Assembly (NCBI GenBank): GCA_963780825.1
Contig: CAWADL010000009.1
Location: forward strand, 43,236 to 107,235
Direction of reading: 5' to 3'
From: Roseiarcus sp963780825
GTDB lineage: Bacteria > Pseudomonadota > Alphaproteobacteria > Rhizobiales > Beijerinckiaceae
DNA: 64,000 nucleotides
A program made the translations under genes and the position numbers. This document shows, piece by piece, positions 52,923 through 64,000 of this stretch (position 1 is the first letter of the stretch; each line of letters starts with the position of its first letter). Below the pieces are notes generated by a model. That model was not told the DNA's origin. It ran no database searches and saw only the letters and a list, made by a program, of their open reading frames with translations.

Positions 52923-53876
52923 TCAGAGGATCGCGATCGGACGGCCTGCTGAACCCGTCGCGCCGACGATCGGCAGCGGAACGAAAACGTAGACAAAGAC
53001 GTAGGCCTCTCGCTCCACAAGCCCTTCGAAGGTCATGCCCTCATGCAGATGGATGCCATGTTTCATGATCAGATGCTGATGGCAGGGATGGAACACTTCG
53101 GGGTCGACAGGCGGCACGACGTCGACGGCGAAGTTGTCGGCGCCGACGACGCAGACCTGTTTGCTCAGCCAACCAGCGCGCGCATTCGAGGCCAAGGCCG
53201 GGCGCGCCGTCATAGAAAGTAGCGGCTTCGGTGATGCCAGCGACTGCCGTGGCCGGTGCGCACGAACGCGGCGTCGCCCGGCGTGATGACGTCCTCCGTC
53301 AAGTTCTGCCGCTCCAGGCAGGCCTTGAGATCAGCGAGCTTGATCTCCTCGCCGACGTCGAGCACCCGGCCCTTCAGGCCCTGCACGTCGAATAGAATGC
53401 CGCGCGTGAAGAACGGCGGCGCGTTTTCGATGCCGAGCTTCTTCAGCCCATAGGGCGACCACATCTCGCTCAAGCGATTGCCGTTGTAGAACAGCATCTT
53501 GGTTTTGATCGCCCTTGACGCCGCATTGCAGCCGAGGTGGCCGAGAGCGTCCATATGGGTGCCGATCTGGCCGATTTCGGTGCTGAGGAATTCGTCGTTC
53601 CAGACCGTGCGGCTGACGCCGCCATCGGGGCCGCCGGTTGGTCCGCCGGGCATGCGCAGCGCGAAGGCGCGGCCGGGCGCGAGCGGCATCGTGGCTTCGT
53701 AGGGGTGGCCGAGGCTGACGATCTCGCCGGTCTTGATCAGACGGGTCGCCTCGAGCACTTTCGCAGGGCCCATCGATTGCCGTTGCCGCGCTGGTCCTCC
53801 GGGCCCCAGCGCGAGGGTCCGCCAGTCAAGTCCGAGGGTCGGATCTGTCGGTGCCGGCCTCGCTCGGTTCGCTCAT
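52923..53876 (-). CDS. Cyclase-family metal-dependent hydrolase, frameshifted
   Basis: A larger relative of the cyclase at 50,168, about 317 residues after correction. The metal motif is IGQIGTHMDALGHLG, preceded by LIKTGEIVSLGHPYEATMPL and GGVSRTVWNDEFLSTEIG, and followed by FFTRGILFDVQGLKGR. The N-terminus MSEPSEAGTDRSDP and SRWGPEDQRGNGNR need one to two corrections near 53,830 and 53,772; a further break lies near 53,210. It is the last gene of the LacI/ABC operon, and its ATG at 53,876 overlaps the permease stop, so it probably acts on the imported compound. Confidence 0.83.
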
Positions 53877-54926
53877 CGACTCATCTCCTGTGATGGCTTC
53901 GGCTCGTCGATCCGCTGCCGGCGGTTGCCGCGCGGTCGGCCTCGCTGCCGCGCTGCGTTCGCCGCTGCGACGCCTGCACGGCCAGGCCGACCGCGAGAAT
54001 CAGCATCGAGCCGTTGAACAGCGGCTCGACGAAGAACGGCGCTCCGAGCTGGTTCAGACCCGGCGACCGTCACCGCGAGCACGGAGACCGCCAGGACGGT
54101 GCCCCAGACATTCACCCGCCCGGGCCGGACCGAAGTCGCCCCAAGCAGCGCGGCGGTGAAGGCTGGCAGCAGATATTCCTGGCCGACCGAACTCTGGCCG
54201 ATCTGCAGTTGCGATTGCAGGACGATCCCCGCGAAGGAGGCGAGCGCGCCGGCGGCGACGAAGCCCAGTGTCACATAGCGCCGTGCCGAAATGCCGTTCA
54301 GTTCGGCGGCGCGCGGGCTGGCGCCGAGGACATAGAGATAGCGACCGAGCGGCAGATATTCGAACACCAACCACAGAGCAAGGCTGACGATCAGCGTGTA
54401 AATCGCCGGCAGCGGCACGATGCCGAGACTCGCCGGAGATGGCGAGGAAGGCCGGTGGCAGATCGGCAAGCACCTGCTGGCCGCCGGTGTACCAGGCGTT
54501 GAGCCCGTAGAGCACCGTGCCCGTGCCGAGCGTCGCGATGAAGGAATCGATCTTGACCCGCGTGACCAGCACGCCGTTGGCCAGGCCGACCAGCGCGCCC
54601 ATCAGCAGCACGGCGATCACGGCGGCCCACCAGGGCAGGCCTTGGCCCTGCAGCCCGATCGCCAGCACCTGGGAGATGCCGAGATTGAAGCCGGCCGAGA
54701 GGTCGAAATGGTTGGCGGTCATCGGAATGAACACCGCCAGCGCCACCAGGGCTTGCACCGATTTGTTGTTGAGGATCGATTTGATGTTGAAGCAGCGTCG
54801 GGAAAGTGTCGGGCTCGCAGCACCGAGAAAACGACCAGCGATCAGAGATCAACAGAATCAGCAGGCCCCAAACCGAGATCGCGCGCGTGATCGCCGTGCC
54901 GACGTCGCGTCTGGTACTTACGTCGC

Positions 54927-54930
<4 letters not shown>
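53873..54930 (-). CDS. Sugar ABC transporter permease (RbsC-like), frameshifted
   Basis: Hydrophobic permease with SVQALVALAVFIPMTANHFD LSAGFNLGISQVL (GGIDLS-like position changed to NHFDLSAGF) and later GRYLYVLGASPRAAELNGIS and TLGFVAAGALASFAGIVLQS. Breaks lie near 54,790-54,830, 54,440 and 54,055. The ATG at 54,930 overlaps the stop of the ATPase gene, and its own stop (TGA at 53,873) overlaps the cyclase ATG. The loop text resembles xylose/ribose permeases, but the substrate is unknown. Confidence 0.83.
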
Positions 54931-56485
<1,555 letters not shown>

Positions 56486-56571
56486 CCGCTTCGCGCCTTG
56501 ATCCTTTGTCGCGCGCTGATTGCGCCGCATCTCGGGGTCGGCCGGCGCTCGGCGCCGGCCGCATTAAAGGA

Positions 56572-57688
56572 CTATTCGCTACGCCCCAGATTTCGAGATA
56601 GTGTTTCTTGTAGTCGTTGCTGGGGATGAACGTGTTCTTGTCGCCGCCCTCGCTGTGGATATTCTCCGGCGTCACCAGGAAGGGCGGCTGCACGAAGCCG
56701 CTCGGCGGCTGGCCGTGAAAGGCGCGGTTGAGTTCGTCGATCGCCTGATAGGCCTGCAGCTCGATCGGCTCGGACACCGTCACGATCTGATATTGGCCGC
56801 CCTTGCGGATGCGGTCGTAGGCCGAGCGGTTGCCGTCGGCGCCGATCAGTTTGACATGGTCGGGAGCGACGCCGCCGGTGCGCAGCACCGGGACGGCGAA
56901 GTCGCAATCATTGTCGCCGACCGAGGTGCCATAGAAGCGGCATGCCGAAGCGCTGGATCCAGCTCGTGGTCAGCTGCGGCTGGCGCTGCGCCGCTTCGGA
57001 AGCCGGCGAGTTGACATATTCGAGCACCTTGCAGCCCGCGCATTTCTCGATCGCCGCCTTGGTCGCCATCGATTTGACTTCGGCGATCGCATATTCGTTA
57101 TGGGTGAGAATGACGACGCGCGCTTTGCCGTCGGAGTCCGCGATGGCCCACTGCGCCTCCGCCTTGCCGATTTCGCGCGGATCTTCCTGGATGTTGACGA
57201 ACAGGTTGAGGTCGGGTTGCGGACCGGGCAAACCGGCGGCGTGCAAACCGACGAAACTGATGCCCTGGGCGACTCCGGCTTTGATCGGGTCCTTCAAGCT
57301 CGCGGCGTCGGCGAACATGGCGATGCCGTTCGGTTTCAGCGCGATCGCCTGATTGATTCCCGCCAGCCAGACGGTCGGGCTGCCTTTGCCGTCGATTATC
57401 GTCACCTTCCAACCGATTTTCTCGCGGCCTCCTTCATATAGACGCCGTAGAGGTGCGAGATGTCGTTCTGCTCGTCGCCGGACAGAAAGACGATCGACTT
57501 GGCCGCGATCGGGTTTCGGCGCAGAGGTGGCCCCTCCCATTTGTCTGTGGGCCGGCATAGCGCTCGACGTCGGCTTTGGCCTGCGCGACAGCGTCGTCCG
57601 CGGCCAAGGCGGGCGATAGCCCAACGATCGCGCTGATCGCGAGGGTTGAACCCGCGATCAACATTTGGCTTGCAAGTTTCGATCTCAT
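56572..57688 (-). CDS. Sugar ABC transporter periplasmic binding protein, frameshifted
   Basis: The signal peptide is clear (MLIAGSTLAISAIVGLSPAL with ALA cleavage). The mature part contains VTIIDGKGSPTVWLAGINQA, LNLFVNIQEDPREIGKAEAQ, KARVVILTHNEYAIAEVKSM and DHVKLIGADGNRSAYDRIRK, all of the ribose-binding-like fold. Breaks lie near 57,510-57,540, 57,420 and 56,935. The end near EIWG is ambiguous: one frame stops at 56,572 (LEIWGRSE) and another runs to 56,478. It follows the LacI gene by 42 bases in the same direction. Confidence 0.83.
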
Positions 57689-57730
57689 TGGCGTTTTCCT
57701 CCTAGTTCATCCCACGGTTTAATGCGTTGG

Positions 57731-58765
57731 TCAGGGCGGGATGATTGATGGTTCCTGACCACGCGGACTGCCGCAACTCGCGCGGACAACCAGCCGCGGA
57801 GGCAAGACGATGCTTTCCGGCGGACTCGCCGGCGCCATGATTTTCCTGAGGAGAAGCTGAGCCGCCTCGGCCCCGATCTGTCGGGCGCCGATATCGATCG
57901 TCGTCAGCGCCGGGCGCGAATGCGCGGCCTCGGGAATGTTGTCGAACCCAATCACGGCGCAATCCTTGCCGCCGATCCGTCCGCGATCGCTCAGTCCAAC
58001 CAGGACACCCATGGCGCAGAGATCGTTGTGACAGACAATTGCGGTTGGATCGTCGGCCCGTCGCGCATCAAGCCTTCACAGCGCGCTCGCCATCCTCCCG
58101 TGTCGGAAGGCAGCTGACGATCGGTCCGACCGGCAACCCGTGGCGGGTCAGCGTTTCGCGATAGGCTCGGACGCGATCTCGCGCCGGCGAAGCATGGCGG
58201 CCGCCGCCGACGAAAGCGATCCGACGGTGGCCAAGCCGGATGAGATGTTCGACCGCCAGCATCATGCCAAGCCGAAAATCGGCGCCGACATGATCGGCTT
58301 CGGCGTCGGCCCAATCGGCGAAGCACTTGCACCATCGGCAAACCGAAGTCCCGCATCCGATCGATGAGATCGATCTTTGTTCCTTCCGCAGGACAAAGCA
58401 GCAGTCCGTCGACGCGATGCTCGCGCATTCGCTCGATGAAGCGATCCTGGCGCGCGGGAAATTCGCGGTGTTGGCGAGGAACCCGATCCAACCGGCGCGA
58501 TCCAACGCTTCGTCGATGCCGGCGGTCAACTCAGCGTAGAAAGGATTGGTGATTCGCACACGACTAGCCCGACCGTGTGCGTGTGGCGTGCGCGGAGATT
58601 GGCGGCGGCGCGATCGTAGACGTATCCGAGCGACGCGATTGACGATTGCACGCGATCACGCGTCGCGCGGGCGACCAGGGGGTTGTTGCGCACGACGAGA
58701 GACACCGTCGCCCGCGAAACGCCGGCGGACTTGGCGATGTCATTCAACGTCACGCGTGCGCCCAT
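57731..58765 (-). CDS. LacI-family transcriptional regulator, frameshifted
   Basis: The HTH is VTLNDIAKSAGVSRATVSLV, followed by GYVYDRAAANLRARHTHTVG, HRRIAFVGGGRHASPARDR and GKDCAVIGFDNIPEAAHSRP. Breaks near 58,545, 58,475, 58,310, 58,065 and 57,990 are inferred. The ATG at 58,765 opens the gene, which is first in the operon with the binding protein, ATPase, permease and cyclase, so it likely controls its own operon. A perfect palindrome at 58,835 lies about 70 bases upstream. Confidence 0.85.
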
Positions 58766-58834
58766 TGTCGCTACGCCCAGGTTCGTTTCCTCGTGTCAGC
58801 CGACCAAGCGCCTTTCGGCGTCCGGCAGCCGTCC

Positions 58835-58848
58835 TTAGATCGATCTAA
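58835..58848. promoter_or_regulatory. Perfect 14-bp palindrome, probable LacI-type operator
   Basis: TTAGATCGATCTAA is a perfect palindrome about 70 bases upstream of the LacI regulator start, with symmetric dimer-site geometry. The flanks (CCTTAGATCGATCTAAATAG) are A/T-rich for this genome. Autoregulation of the LacI-led operon is inferred. Confidence 0.5.
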
Positions 58849-58913
58849 ATAGCGGTCCCACCAAGTTCGTCAAGCTCCCAGGGCGCCATGCGCGGTATTT
58901 TGACGAGGCGCCA

Positions 58914-59008
58914 TGTAGCCGCGGTCGTCGACCGCGGTGGCCCCGTGATCGAAATCGTCCCGGATAAGCGCGATCTCACAGCGACCGCGGTCAACGACCG
59001 CGGCTACA
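58914..59008. repeat. Family A nested palindromic repeat (A4)
   Basis: Arms at 58,914-58,937 and 58,985-59,008 are near-perfect complements (one mismatch, GTCGTCGAC versus GTCAACGAC), each forming its own CCGCGGTC-type hairpin. The core at 58,943-58,978 matches A1 on the opposite strand (GTGAGATCGCGC...GATCACGG). It separates the LacI promoter region from the end of the aldolase gene. Confidence 0.78.
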
Positions 59009-59040
59009 AGAGCGAGCGCCGAGCTCTGCGATCGTTACAA

Positions 59041-60128
59041 TCAAGTGATTTTGCCGCGCGCCGCCACCGGCAACTCGCCGACGATCTCGTCGCCGCGCAC
59101 CGCGATCAGCGTGTCGACCATATTCACGACGACGCAGACATGGTTGGGCACGATGCGGACGACCGTCTCCCACCGGCGGCCGATCGTTGCTGCGTTGCAA
59201 ATCAAGCAGGCCATGCTCTTCGGCGAATCCCGCGATGCGCGCTTGCGGATATTCGCGGATCAGCCCGAAACCGTCCAATCCGCCGCCGGTGTCGGCAGTG
59301 AGCGTCTTCGATCCGGCGATCCAGAACGCCGCGTTCCGCGCCGGCCCGGCTGACGACCGTCGCGTAGACATGCAGCGCGCAATCCTCGAGCGTCGCCATG
59401 TCGTGCTCCATCATCATCCGGTCGTTGAAAATATATGTCCCCGCGCGATGTTCGGTCACGCCGTCGAGACGTTCGAGCTGCGCCAGGTTGGGCGTGCCTC
59501 CGGAGGAAACAAGGCGGGGATCGAGCCCGAGGCGCGCGCGCCCGCGACGGCTTCGTTGAGAAAGGCCTGCGAACCCGCCATGCCCTTGTCGGGCGGATAG
59601 AACATGAAGCCCGCGAAGGCGAGGCCGGGGGCGGCGGCGATCATGCGCGCGAGTTCGATCGCTTCGCCCGGCGTTTCGACGCCCGCGCGCTTGCGCCCGG
59701 TGTCGCATTCGACGACGACGTCGAGCGCGCGACCCGCGATCTTCGCTGCTTCGGGCAGGCCCTGAATCGTCATCGGGTTGTCAGCCGCGACTGTGACATT
59801 CGCGCGCGCAAGCAACCGCCCGAGCCTGACCCAGCTTCTCTTCGCCGAGGATGTTATAGGAGATCAGGATCTCGTCGAGGCCGCCCCCGACCATCACCTC
59901 GGCCTCGCCGATCTTTTGACAGGTGATCCCGGCGGCGCCGGCGGCGCGTTGCATTTGCGCCAGCTCGGGACTCTTGTGGGTCTTGATGTGCGGTCGAAAC
60001 GCGACGCCCGCGGCGTCGCATAAAGCTTGCGCGCGCGCGATATTTCGCTCGACAATTTCGAGGTCGATCACGACCGCCGGCGTGCCGTATCGGCGCGCGA
60101 TTTCGGCTTTCAGGTTTTCGACGGACAT
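59041..60128 (-). CDS. D-threonine/3-hydroxy-aspartate aldolase-like PLP enzyme (DSD1 family), frameshifted
   Basis: Fold-type III PLP enzyme related to alanine racemase. The N-terminus reads GTPAVVIDLEIVERNIARAQ, and the PLP Lys is in FRPHIKTHKSPELAQMQ. VTVAADNPMTIQGLPEAAKI, VVVECDTGRKRAGVETPGEA and GTYIFNDRMMMEHDMATLED follow; the end is AVRGDEIVGELPVAARGKIT. These enzymes cleave D-threonine or D-3-hydroxyaspartate or racemise related amino acids. Breaks lie near 59,815, 59,525, 59,330, 59,205 and 59,100. The ATG at 60,128 lies 13 bases after the RidA stop, indicating one operon. Confidence 0.83.
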
Positions 60129-60141
60129 GAGACGCACCCTC

Positions 60142-60609
60142 TCAAGTTTTGACGAGCAGGATCGCCTCGATCTCAACCATCATCCGGTTGGGTAGCGAAC
60201 CCATGCCGACGGCCGACCGGGCGTGACGCCCCGCATCGCCGAGAACCTCGACCAACAGATCCGAGCATCCGTTGATGACTTTCGGATGATCAGCGAAATC
60301 CGGTTCGGCGTTGACCATGCCGAGCAGCTTGACCACCGCTTCGATGCGCGACAATTCGCCGACCGCCGATTTGGCGACCGCGAGCAATTGGAGCCCGGTG
60401 AGCGCGCCGCTCATAGCCCTCTTCGATCGTGGCGTCCTTGCCGAGCCGGCCAATTTATAGGAGCCATCCGGCAATTTTGGCCCTTGTCCCGACAAATACA
60501 ACAGGTTGCCGGCCCAGCGGAACGGCACGTAGTTGGCGACGGGAACGGGGTTGAGGGAAGCGAGAGGCCCAAGGTCGGCGAGCCGCTGCTCCGGCGTCGA
60601 TGAAGTCAT
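60142..60609 (-). CDS. RidA/YjgF-family imine/enamine deaminase
   Basis: A 155-residue trimeric-family protein that hydrolyses reactive enamines and imines released by PLP enzymes. Start MTSSTPEQRLADLGPLASLN; YVPFRWAGNLLYLSGQGPKL; and LLGMVNAEPDFADHPKVING before the Arg in GRHARSAVGMGSLPNRMMVE. The frame is open throughout, but the segment LAGSARTPRSKRAMSGALTG looks like two compensating one-base shifts; the corrected text would be LAGRLGKDATIEEGYEAARL. Such a partner beside a PLP-dependent aldolase is biochemically sensible. Confidence 0.88.
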   Translation of the reverse strand: MTSSTPEQRLADLGPLASLNPVPVANYVPFRWAGNLLYLSGQGPKLPDGSYKLAGSARTPRSKRAMSGALTGLQLLAVAKSAVGELSRIEAVVKLLGMVNAEPDFADHPKVINGCSDLLVEVLGDAGRHARSAVGMGSLPNRMMVEIEAILLVKT

Positions 60610-60652
60610 GCTGCAACTCTCCTATTCGGCTTCACGCAATCAGAAGCGCGCT

Positions 60653-61438
60653 CTAAAAATCCTCGAGCGTCAGTTCGCGCGCCATCACGATATTGCCGGC
60701 GCTTAGGCCGCAATCGACCGGCAGCGCAACGCCCGTGATCGCCGCCGCGAGGTCCGACGCCAGAAAGGCGACGGCGTTGACGATATCGCCGGGCTCGACG
60801 ATGCGGCCGAGCGGATACCAGCGCTCCAGCGTCCGCAGAACCGCCGGGTCCTTTTTGGCGCGTTCATCCCATATCGGCGTGCGCACCGTTCCCGGCAGAA
60901 CGATGTTCACCCGAACGCCGTAACGCCCATATTCCTGCGCGAGCGAGCGCGTCATCGCGATCATGCCGGCCTTCGCGGCGCTGTAGGCGGGATCTCCGAG
61001 CGCGGCCAATCCGTTGACGGAGCCGATGTTGACGATCACGCCCGAGCGCCGGGTTTTCATGCCGCCGAGCACCGCGTGCGCGCAACTATAGGCGCCGTTG
61101 AGATTGCTGTTGACGTCGTCGCGCCAACCCTGCGGATCGGTCGAGGCGAAAGTCGTGTGGTTGGAGACGCCCGCGTTGTTGATGAGAATATCGATCGCGC
61201 CGAGCCGGTTCACGAGGTCGGCGAAAGCGCCCTCGACCGCTTGGTCGTCGCCGATGTCGGCGACGGCGGCTTCCGCCGTGACGCCTTGCCCGGTCAACTC
61301 GCGCGCGAATTCGACCACGGTTTCGCGACGGTCGATTGCCGCCAGCCGCGCGCCTTGCGCGCCGAAATGCCGGCACAACGCCCGGCCGATCCCGCCCGCC
61401 GCGCCGGTGATCGCGATCGTCTTGCCCGAAAACGTCAT
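60653..61438 (-). CDS. SDR-family NAD(P)-dependent oxidoreductase
   Basis: Intact 261-residue short-chain dehydrogenase. TIAITGAAGGIGRALCRHFG has the TGxxxGIG motif, NNAG appears in DILINNAGVSNHT, the catalytic Ser is in VNIGSVNGLA and the Tyr-x-x-x-Lys in DPAYSAAKAGMIAMTRSLAQ. The C-terminus ITGVALPVDCGLSAGNIVMA is normal. The protein prefers no specific cofactor by visible sequence (an Asp-like residue in AIDRRETVVE would favour NAD+). The ATG at 61,438 overlaps the stop of the unknown gene upstream by 4 bp. Confidence 0.92.
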   Translation of the reverse strand: MTFSGKTIAITGAAGGIGRALCRHFGAQGARLAAIDRRETVVEFARELTGQGVTAEAAVADIGDDQAVEGAFADLVNRLGAIDILINNAGVSNHTTFASTDPQGWRDDVNSNLNGAYSCAHAVLGGMKTRRSGVIVNIGSVNGLAALGDPAYSAAKAGMIAMTRSLAQEYGRYGVRVNIVLPGTVRTPIWDERAKKDPAVLRTLERWYPLGRIVEPGDIVNAVAFLASDLAAAITGVALPVDCGLSAGNIVMARELTLEDF

Positions 61439-62626
61439 GTGACGCTCTCCATCGCCGCCAGCCCTTCCGCGATCGCCTCGAAATTGCGCGGACGCACGTG
61501 GCCCCAATTGTAGAAGGCGACCTCGCGCACGCCACCCGCGGCCAGCGCGCGCATCGCCGCGACGAACGCGGCCCGGTCTTCGAGGTCGGGATAGGCGGGA
61601 CGCAAAATGCCGCGGAGGCGGCCGGCGCCGCGGAGACGACGCTTGACGTCGAACAGATCGGCCTTGATCCGCTCCGCGCCCGGTTCGTACAAGCATGCCT
61701 CGATGACGCCCGCCGCAGCCGCGAGCGCGGCAAGATCGCTGCCTTCGTACCAGGCGCCAGCGGTCGGCCGGGCGACCGAGGGGATGACCGCGACGTTCGC
61801 GTCCTTGCGAACGACGGCGCGGATCTCACTGACCAGCGATGTCACGACGGAGCAACGCCAATCCAGGAACGCCGCGAGGTCGCCATCCGTGCGGCCGTCC
61901 GCCATCCAAAACGCCTCGGCCATGTCGGCGGGGAAGTTCACGTCGCTGGCGAGATAGGCCTCGACATCTTCGGCGACCCGCGCGCGCAACGCCTCCGCGC
62001 GGATGCCAGCCCGCTTGGCGCCGTCGAGACAATGCGGGCAGAAACAGAGGCCGAGCTGGCTGTCGAGCCAGACGTTCGGCCGGTTGAGCGCGAATTCGTG
62101 ATGATAGCCGTGGGCATAGGGGAGGAACCCCGGCGTCTCCAGCGAGACGCCCGAGACCGGATAGGTTTCGGTCACGTCGCGCGCGAGCCCGATCGCGTAA
62201 GCCCGCGCCTCAGGCGCCGAGGGACAAAGACTGTAGATATAGCGATCGCCGAACGCATTCGCGACGGTCGCTTCCGGATGCTCAGCGCCCAACCGGCTGT
62301 TGTGCAGCAGCACCAACCAGACATTGGTCGCCATGGCGGTCTGGTTGCAGAGCTCGGCGAGCATATCGCGTCCGCCCGCGACCATGGAATTCGGCGACCG
62401 GCTTGATCGCGCCATAGCGCTTTGGGTCGGACTTGAAATAGACGGTTCCATCCTCGGGAAAATACACCTTGCCCGACTTGCCGTGCGGCCGCAGAAATTT
62501 GCCGGCGTGATAGCTGCCCGTGACCGTGACGGTGTCGAGCCCGACCGACCGGAACTGCCGTGTGGCTTCCGCCACGCCGATCTCGGCGAGGTCCCAAGGG
62601 TAGGCGTAAATGGCTTTGTAGCTCAC
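61435..62626 (-). CDS. Conserved protein of unknown function with YAYPWD and CFCPHC motifs, one frameshift
   Basis: About 396 residues after a break near 62,393. The N-terminus SYKAIYAYPWDLAEIGVAEA and VGLDTVTVTGSYHAGKFLRP resemble TIM-barrel glycosidase-like proteins, and SLETPGFLPYAHGYHHEF and QLGLCFCPHCLDGAKRAG recur in uncharacterised alanine-rich proteins of Actinobacteria. The C-terminal REVAFYNWGHVRPRNFEAI is also conserved. The three Cys in CFCPHC could bind metal. The GTG at 62,626 is chosen because it yields the typical N-terminus. It heads the SDR/RidA/aldolase operon. No reaction is claimed. Confidence 0.7.
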
Positions 62627-62713
62627 GATGGCTCTATTTCCCGTCGCGCAGCGAGCATAGCGAACTCCTGCCAGATCAATCATTCGCGGTCAAATCGCAA
62701 CGAGGACGCCGAG

Positions 62714-62737
62714 GCGCGTCGAATTTATCCTCGACGC
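62714..62737. promoter_or_regulatory. Inverted repeat in divergent promoter region
   Basis: CGCGTCGA at 62,714-62,721 pairs with TCGACGCG at 62,730-62,737 across an A/T-rich centre. It lies between the divergent unknown-protein and ATPase genes. A regulator-binding site is possible, but no family is assigned. Confidence 0.35.
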
Positions 62738-62811
62738 GGCGATCATCCTCAAATAGCATTCGTCGGTTCGAAAGTGCGAACATCGGTTCTGGGATCGGCG
62801 GAGAGAGCGCC

Positions 62812-63880
62812 ATGGCGTCGGTGAGCGTAGTTAAAGCCAGAAAGAATTACGGTTCGCTCGAGGTTCTGCACGGCGTCTCGGTGGACATCGCGGACGGCGA
62901 ATTCGTCATTCTCGTGGGCCCATCCGGCTGCGGAAAATCGACCCTGCTGCGGATGATCGCGGGTTTGGAGTCGGTGACATCGGGCGAAATTCGAATCGGC
63001 GAGCGCGTCGTCAACCATCTGCCGCCGAAGGATCGCGACATCGCGATGGTGTTTCAGAACTATGCGCTCTATCCGCATAAAACGGTCGCGGAGAACATGA
63101 GCTTCGCGCTCAAGCTGCGCAAGACGCCGCAAGGCGGAGATGGAGGCGCGCGTGCGCCGCGCGGCGGAAATCCTCGACGTGACGCCGTATCTGGGGCGGT
63201 TTCCCAAGCAACTCTCGGGCGGCCAGCGCCAGCGCGTCGCGATGGGCCGCGCGATCGTGCGCGATCCCAAAGTGTTTCTGTTCGACGAACCGCTCTCCAA
63301 CCTCGACGCGAAATTGCGCGTGCAGATGCGCGCCGAGATCAAGGAGCTGCATCAGCGGCTGAAGACGACGACGATCTACGTGACGCACGATCAGGTGGAG
63401 GCGATGACCATGGCGGACCGCATCGTCGTGATGCGCGACGGCGTGATCGAGCAAACAGGGCTGCCGCTTGACCTCTACGATCGGCCGGCCAACCTGTTCG
63501 TCGCCGCGTTCATCGGCTCGCCTTCGATGAACCTGCTGAAGGGCAAGATCCGCATCGACGGCAAGCCGAGTGTGCTCACCGACGATGGCGTGAGCTTGCC
63601 GCTGGCCGCGGCGCCCAGCGGTTCGGAGGCCGGCCTTGCATCTATGGCGTCAGGCCGGAGCACCTGGGGCTCGGCGGCGATGTGCTCGCGCAGGTTTCGG
63701 TGACGGAGCCGACGGGATCGGAAACCCAAGTCTTCGCCAAGGTCGGAGAGCAGAAGATCGTTGGAGTGTTCCGGGAGCGCATCACGGTCAATCCGGGCGA
63801 GCAACTCGCGTTGTCGCCGAATCTCGACTACGTGCATCTGTTTGATCCCGACGACCGGCGCCCGCATGCCGGTGGTTTGA
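62812..63880 (+). CDS. MalK/UgpC-type sugar ABC transporter ATPase, frameshifted
   Basis: Nucleotide-binding subunit with Walker A VGPSGCGKSTLLRMIAGLES, Q-loop DIAMVFQNYALYPHKTVAEN, signature KQLSGGQRQRVAMGRAIVRD, Walker B FLFDEPLSNLDAKLRVQMRA and H-loop YVTHDQVEAMTMADRI, then the regulatory TOBE part. Breaks lie near 63,132, 63,640 and 63,850; correcting the last gives a TGA at 63,878. The length of about 355 residues is typical. It is divergent from the aldolase operon and likely energises an importer whose other subunits lie beyond the window. Confidence 0.87.
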
Positions 63881-63894
63881 GGGCGGCACAGAAC

Positions 63895-63923
63895 CGTCAT
63901 TGCGAGCGAAGCGAAGCAATCCA
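63895..63923. repeat. Family C repeat, single half (C2)
   Basis: A single left arm of the family C element, from CGTCATTGCGAG to CAATCCA, begins 15 bases after the ATPase stop. The right arm found at C1 is absent here, at least before the window ends. The remaining 77 bases to 64,000 show no gene. Confidence 0.6.
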
Positions 63924-64000
63924 AGTTTCGGCGATGCTTGGTTGGGGTTGTTAGCCGAGCGCTTGGCGGAAAATTCGGCGCCGTACCTGCGCCTCACGGC

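Overview
The window is high-GC DNA with alphaproteobacterial (Hyphomicrobiales/Rhizobiales-like) gene content: many periplasmic-binding-protein ABC importers, LacI regulators, a formiminoglutamate-type hut cluster, a zwf/gnd pair and several families of short palindromic intergenic repeats. I cannot name the species; Beijerinckiaceae/Methylocystaceae/Bradyrhizobium-like genomes are the closest fit by impression. No rRNA, tRNA, CRISPR, transposase or phage gene was seen. A dominant property is that most genes carry one or more single-base frameshifts, while others (hydantoinase, gnd, ada, the dipeptide-binding protein) read cleanly. Where I decoded breaks they were one-base gains or losses next to G/C runs, so consensus errors in a long-read draft are the likeliest cause. 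Gene coordinates below therefore span the inferred complete gene, and internal breaks are noted.

Layout. 1-12,702: an importer and catabolic cluster (sugar-type ABC permease, M20 deacylase, amidase plus AtzH/HpxZ-like protein, LacI regulator, a second ABC set, phosphotriesterase-like hydrolase, PfkB kinase, BtpA/SgcQ protein, TenA protein and dihydropyrimidinase). The gene set looks like uptake and dismantling of a nucleoside-like or heterocycle-sugar compound and may be an undescribed pathway. 13,056-25,145: two giant secreted or surface proteins, one made of about 160-residue beta-strand repeats, the other of von Willebrand D-type, Calx-beta-like, choice-of-anchor and Ig-like modules. 25,159-27,891: zwf and gnd. 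28,327-35,840: hutC-hutF divergent from hutI-hutH-hutG-hutU, with a promoter/operator between them. 35,994-37,801: ada and a coupled 2-oxoglutarate oxygenase.

37,923-42,305: an HlyD/ABC-2/ABC-2/HlyD export operon without an ATPase. 42,403-47,568: a complete dipeptide/oligopeptide-type ABC importer. 48,053-52,743: a MarR regulator, two phytoene-desaturase-like FAD oxidoreductases and a metal-dependent cyclase. 52,923-58,765: a LacI-controlled ribose-type ABC importer ending in a second cyclase. 59,041-62,626: a D-threonine-aldolase-like enzyme, RidA, an SDR dehydrogenase and a conserved unknown protein, divergent from a MalK/UgpC-type ATPase at 62,812-63,880.

Intergenic gaps hold three repeat families: A (about 95-100 bp nested palindromes with a conserved core, four copies), B (about 20-60 bp hairpins) and C (a hairpin built on a CGTCATTGCGAG arm). 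Neighbouring genes frequently overlap by 4 bp (ATGA or GTGA), which helped fix starts and stops despite the frameshifts.
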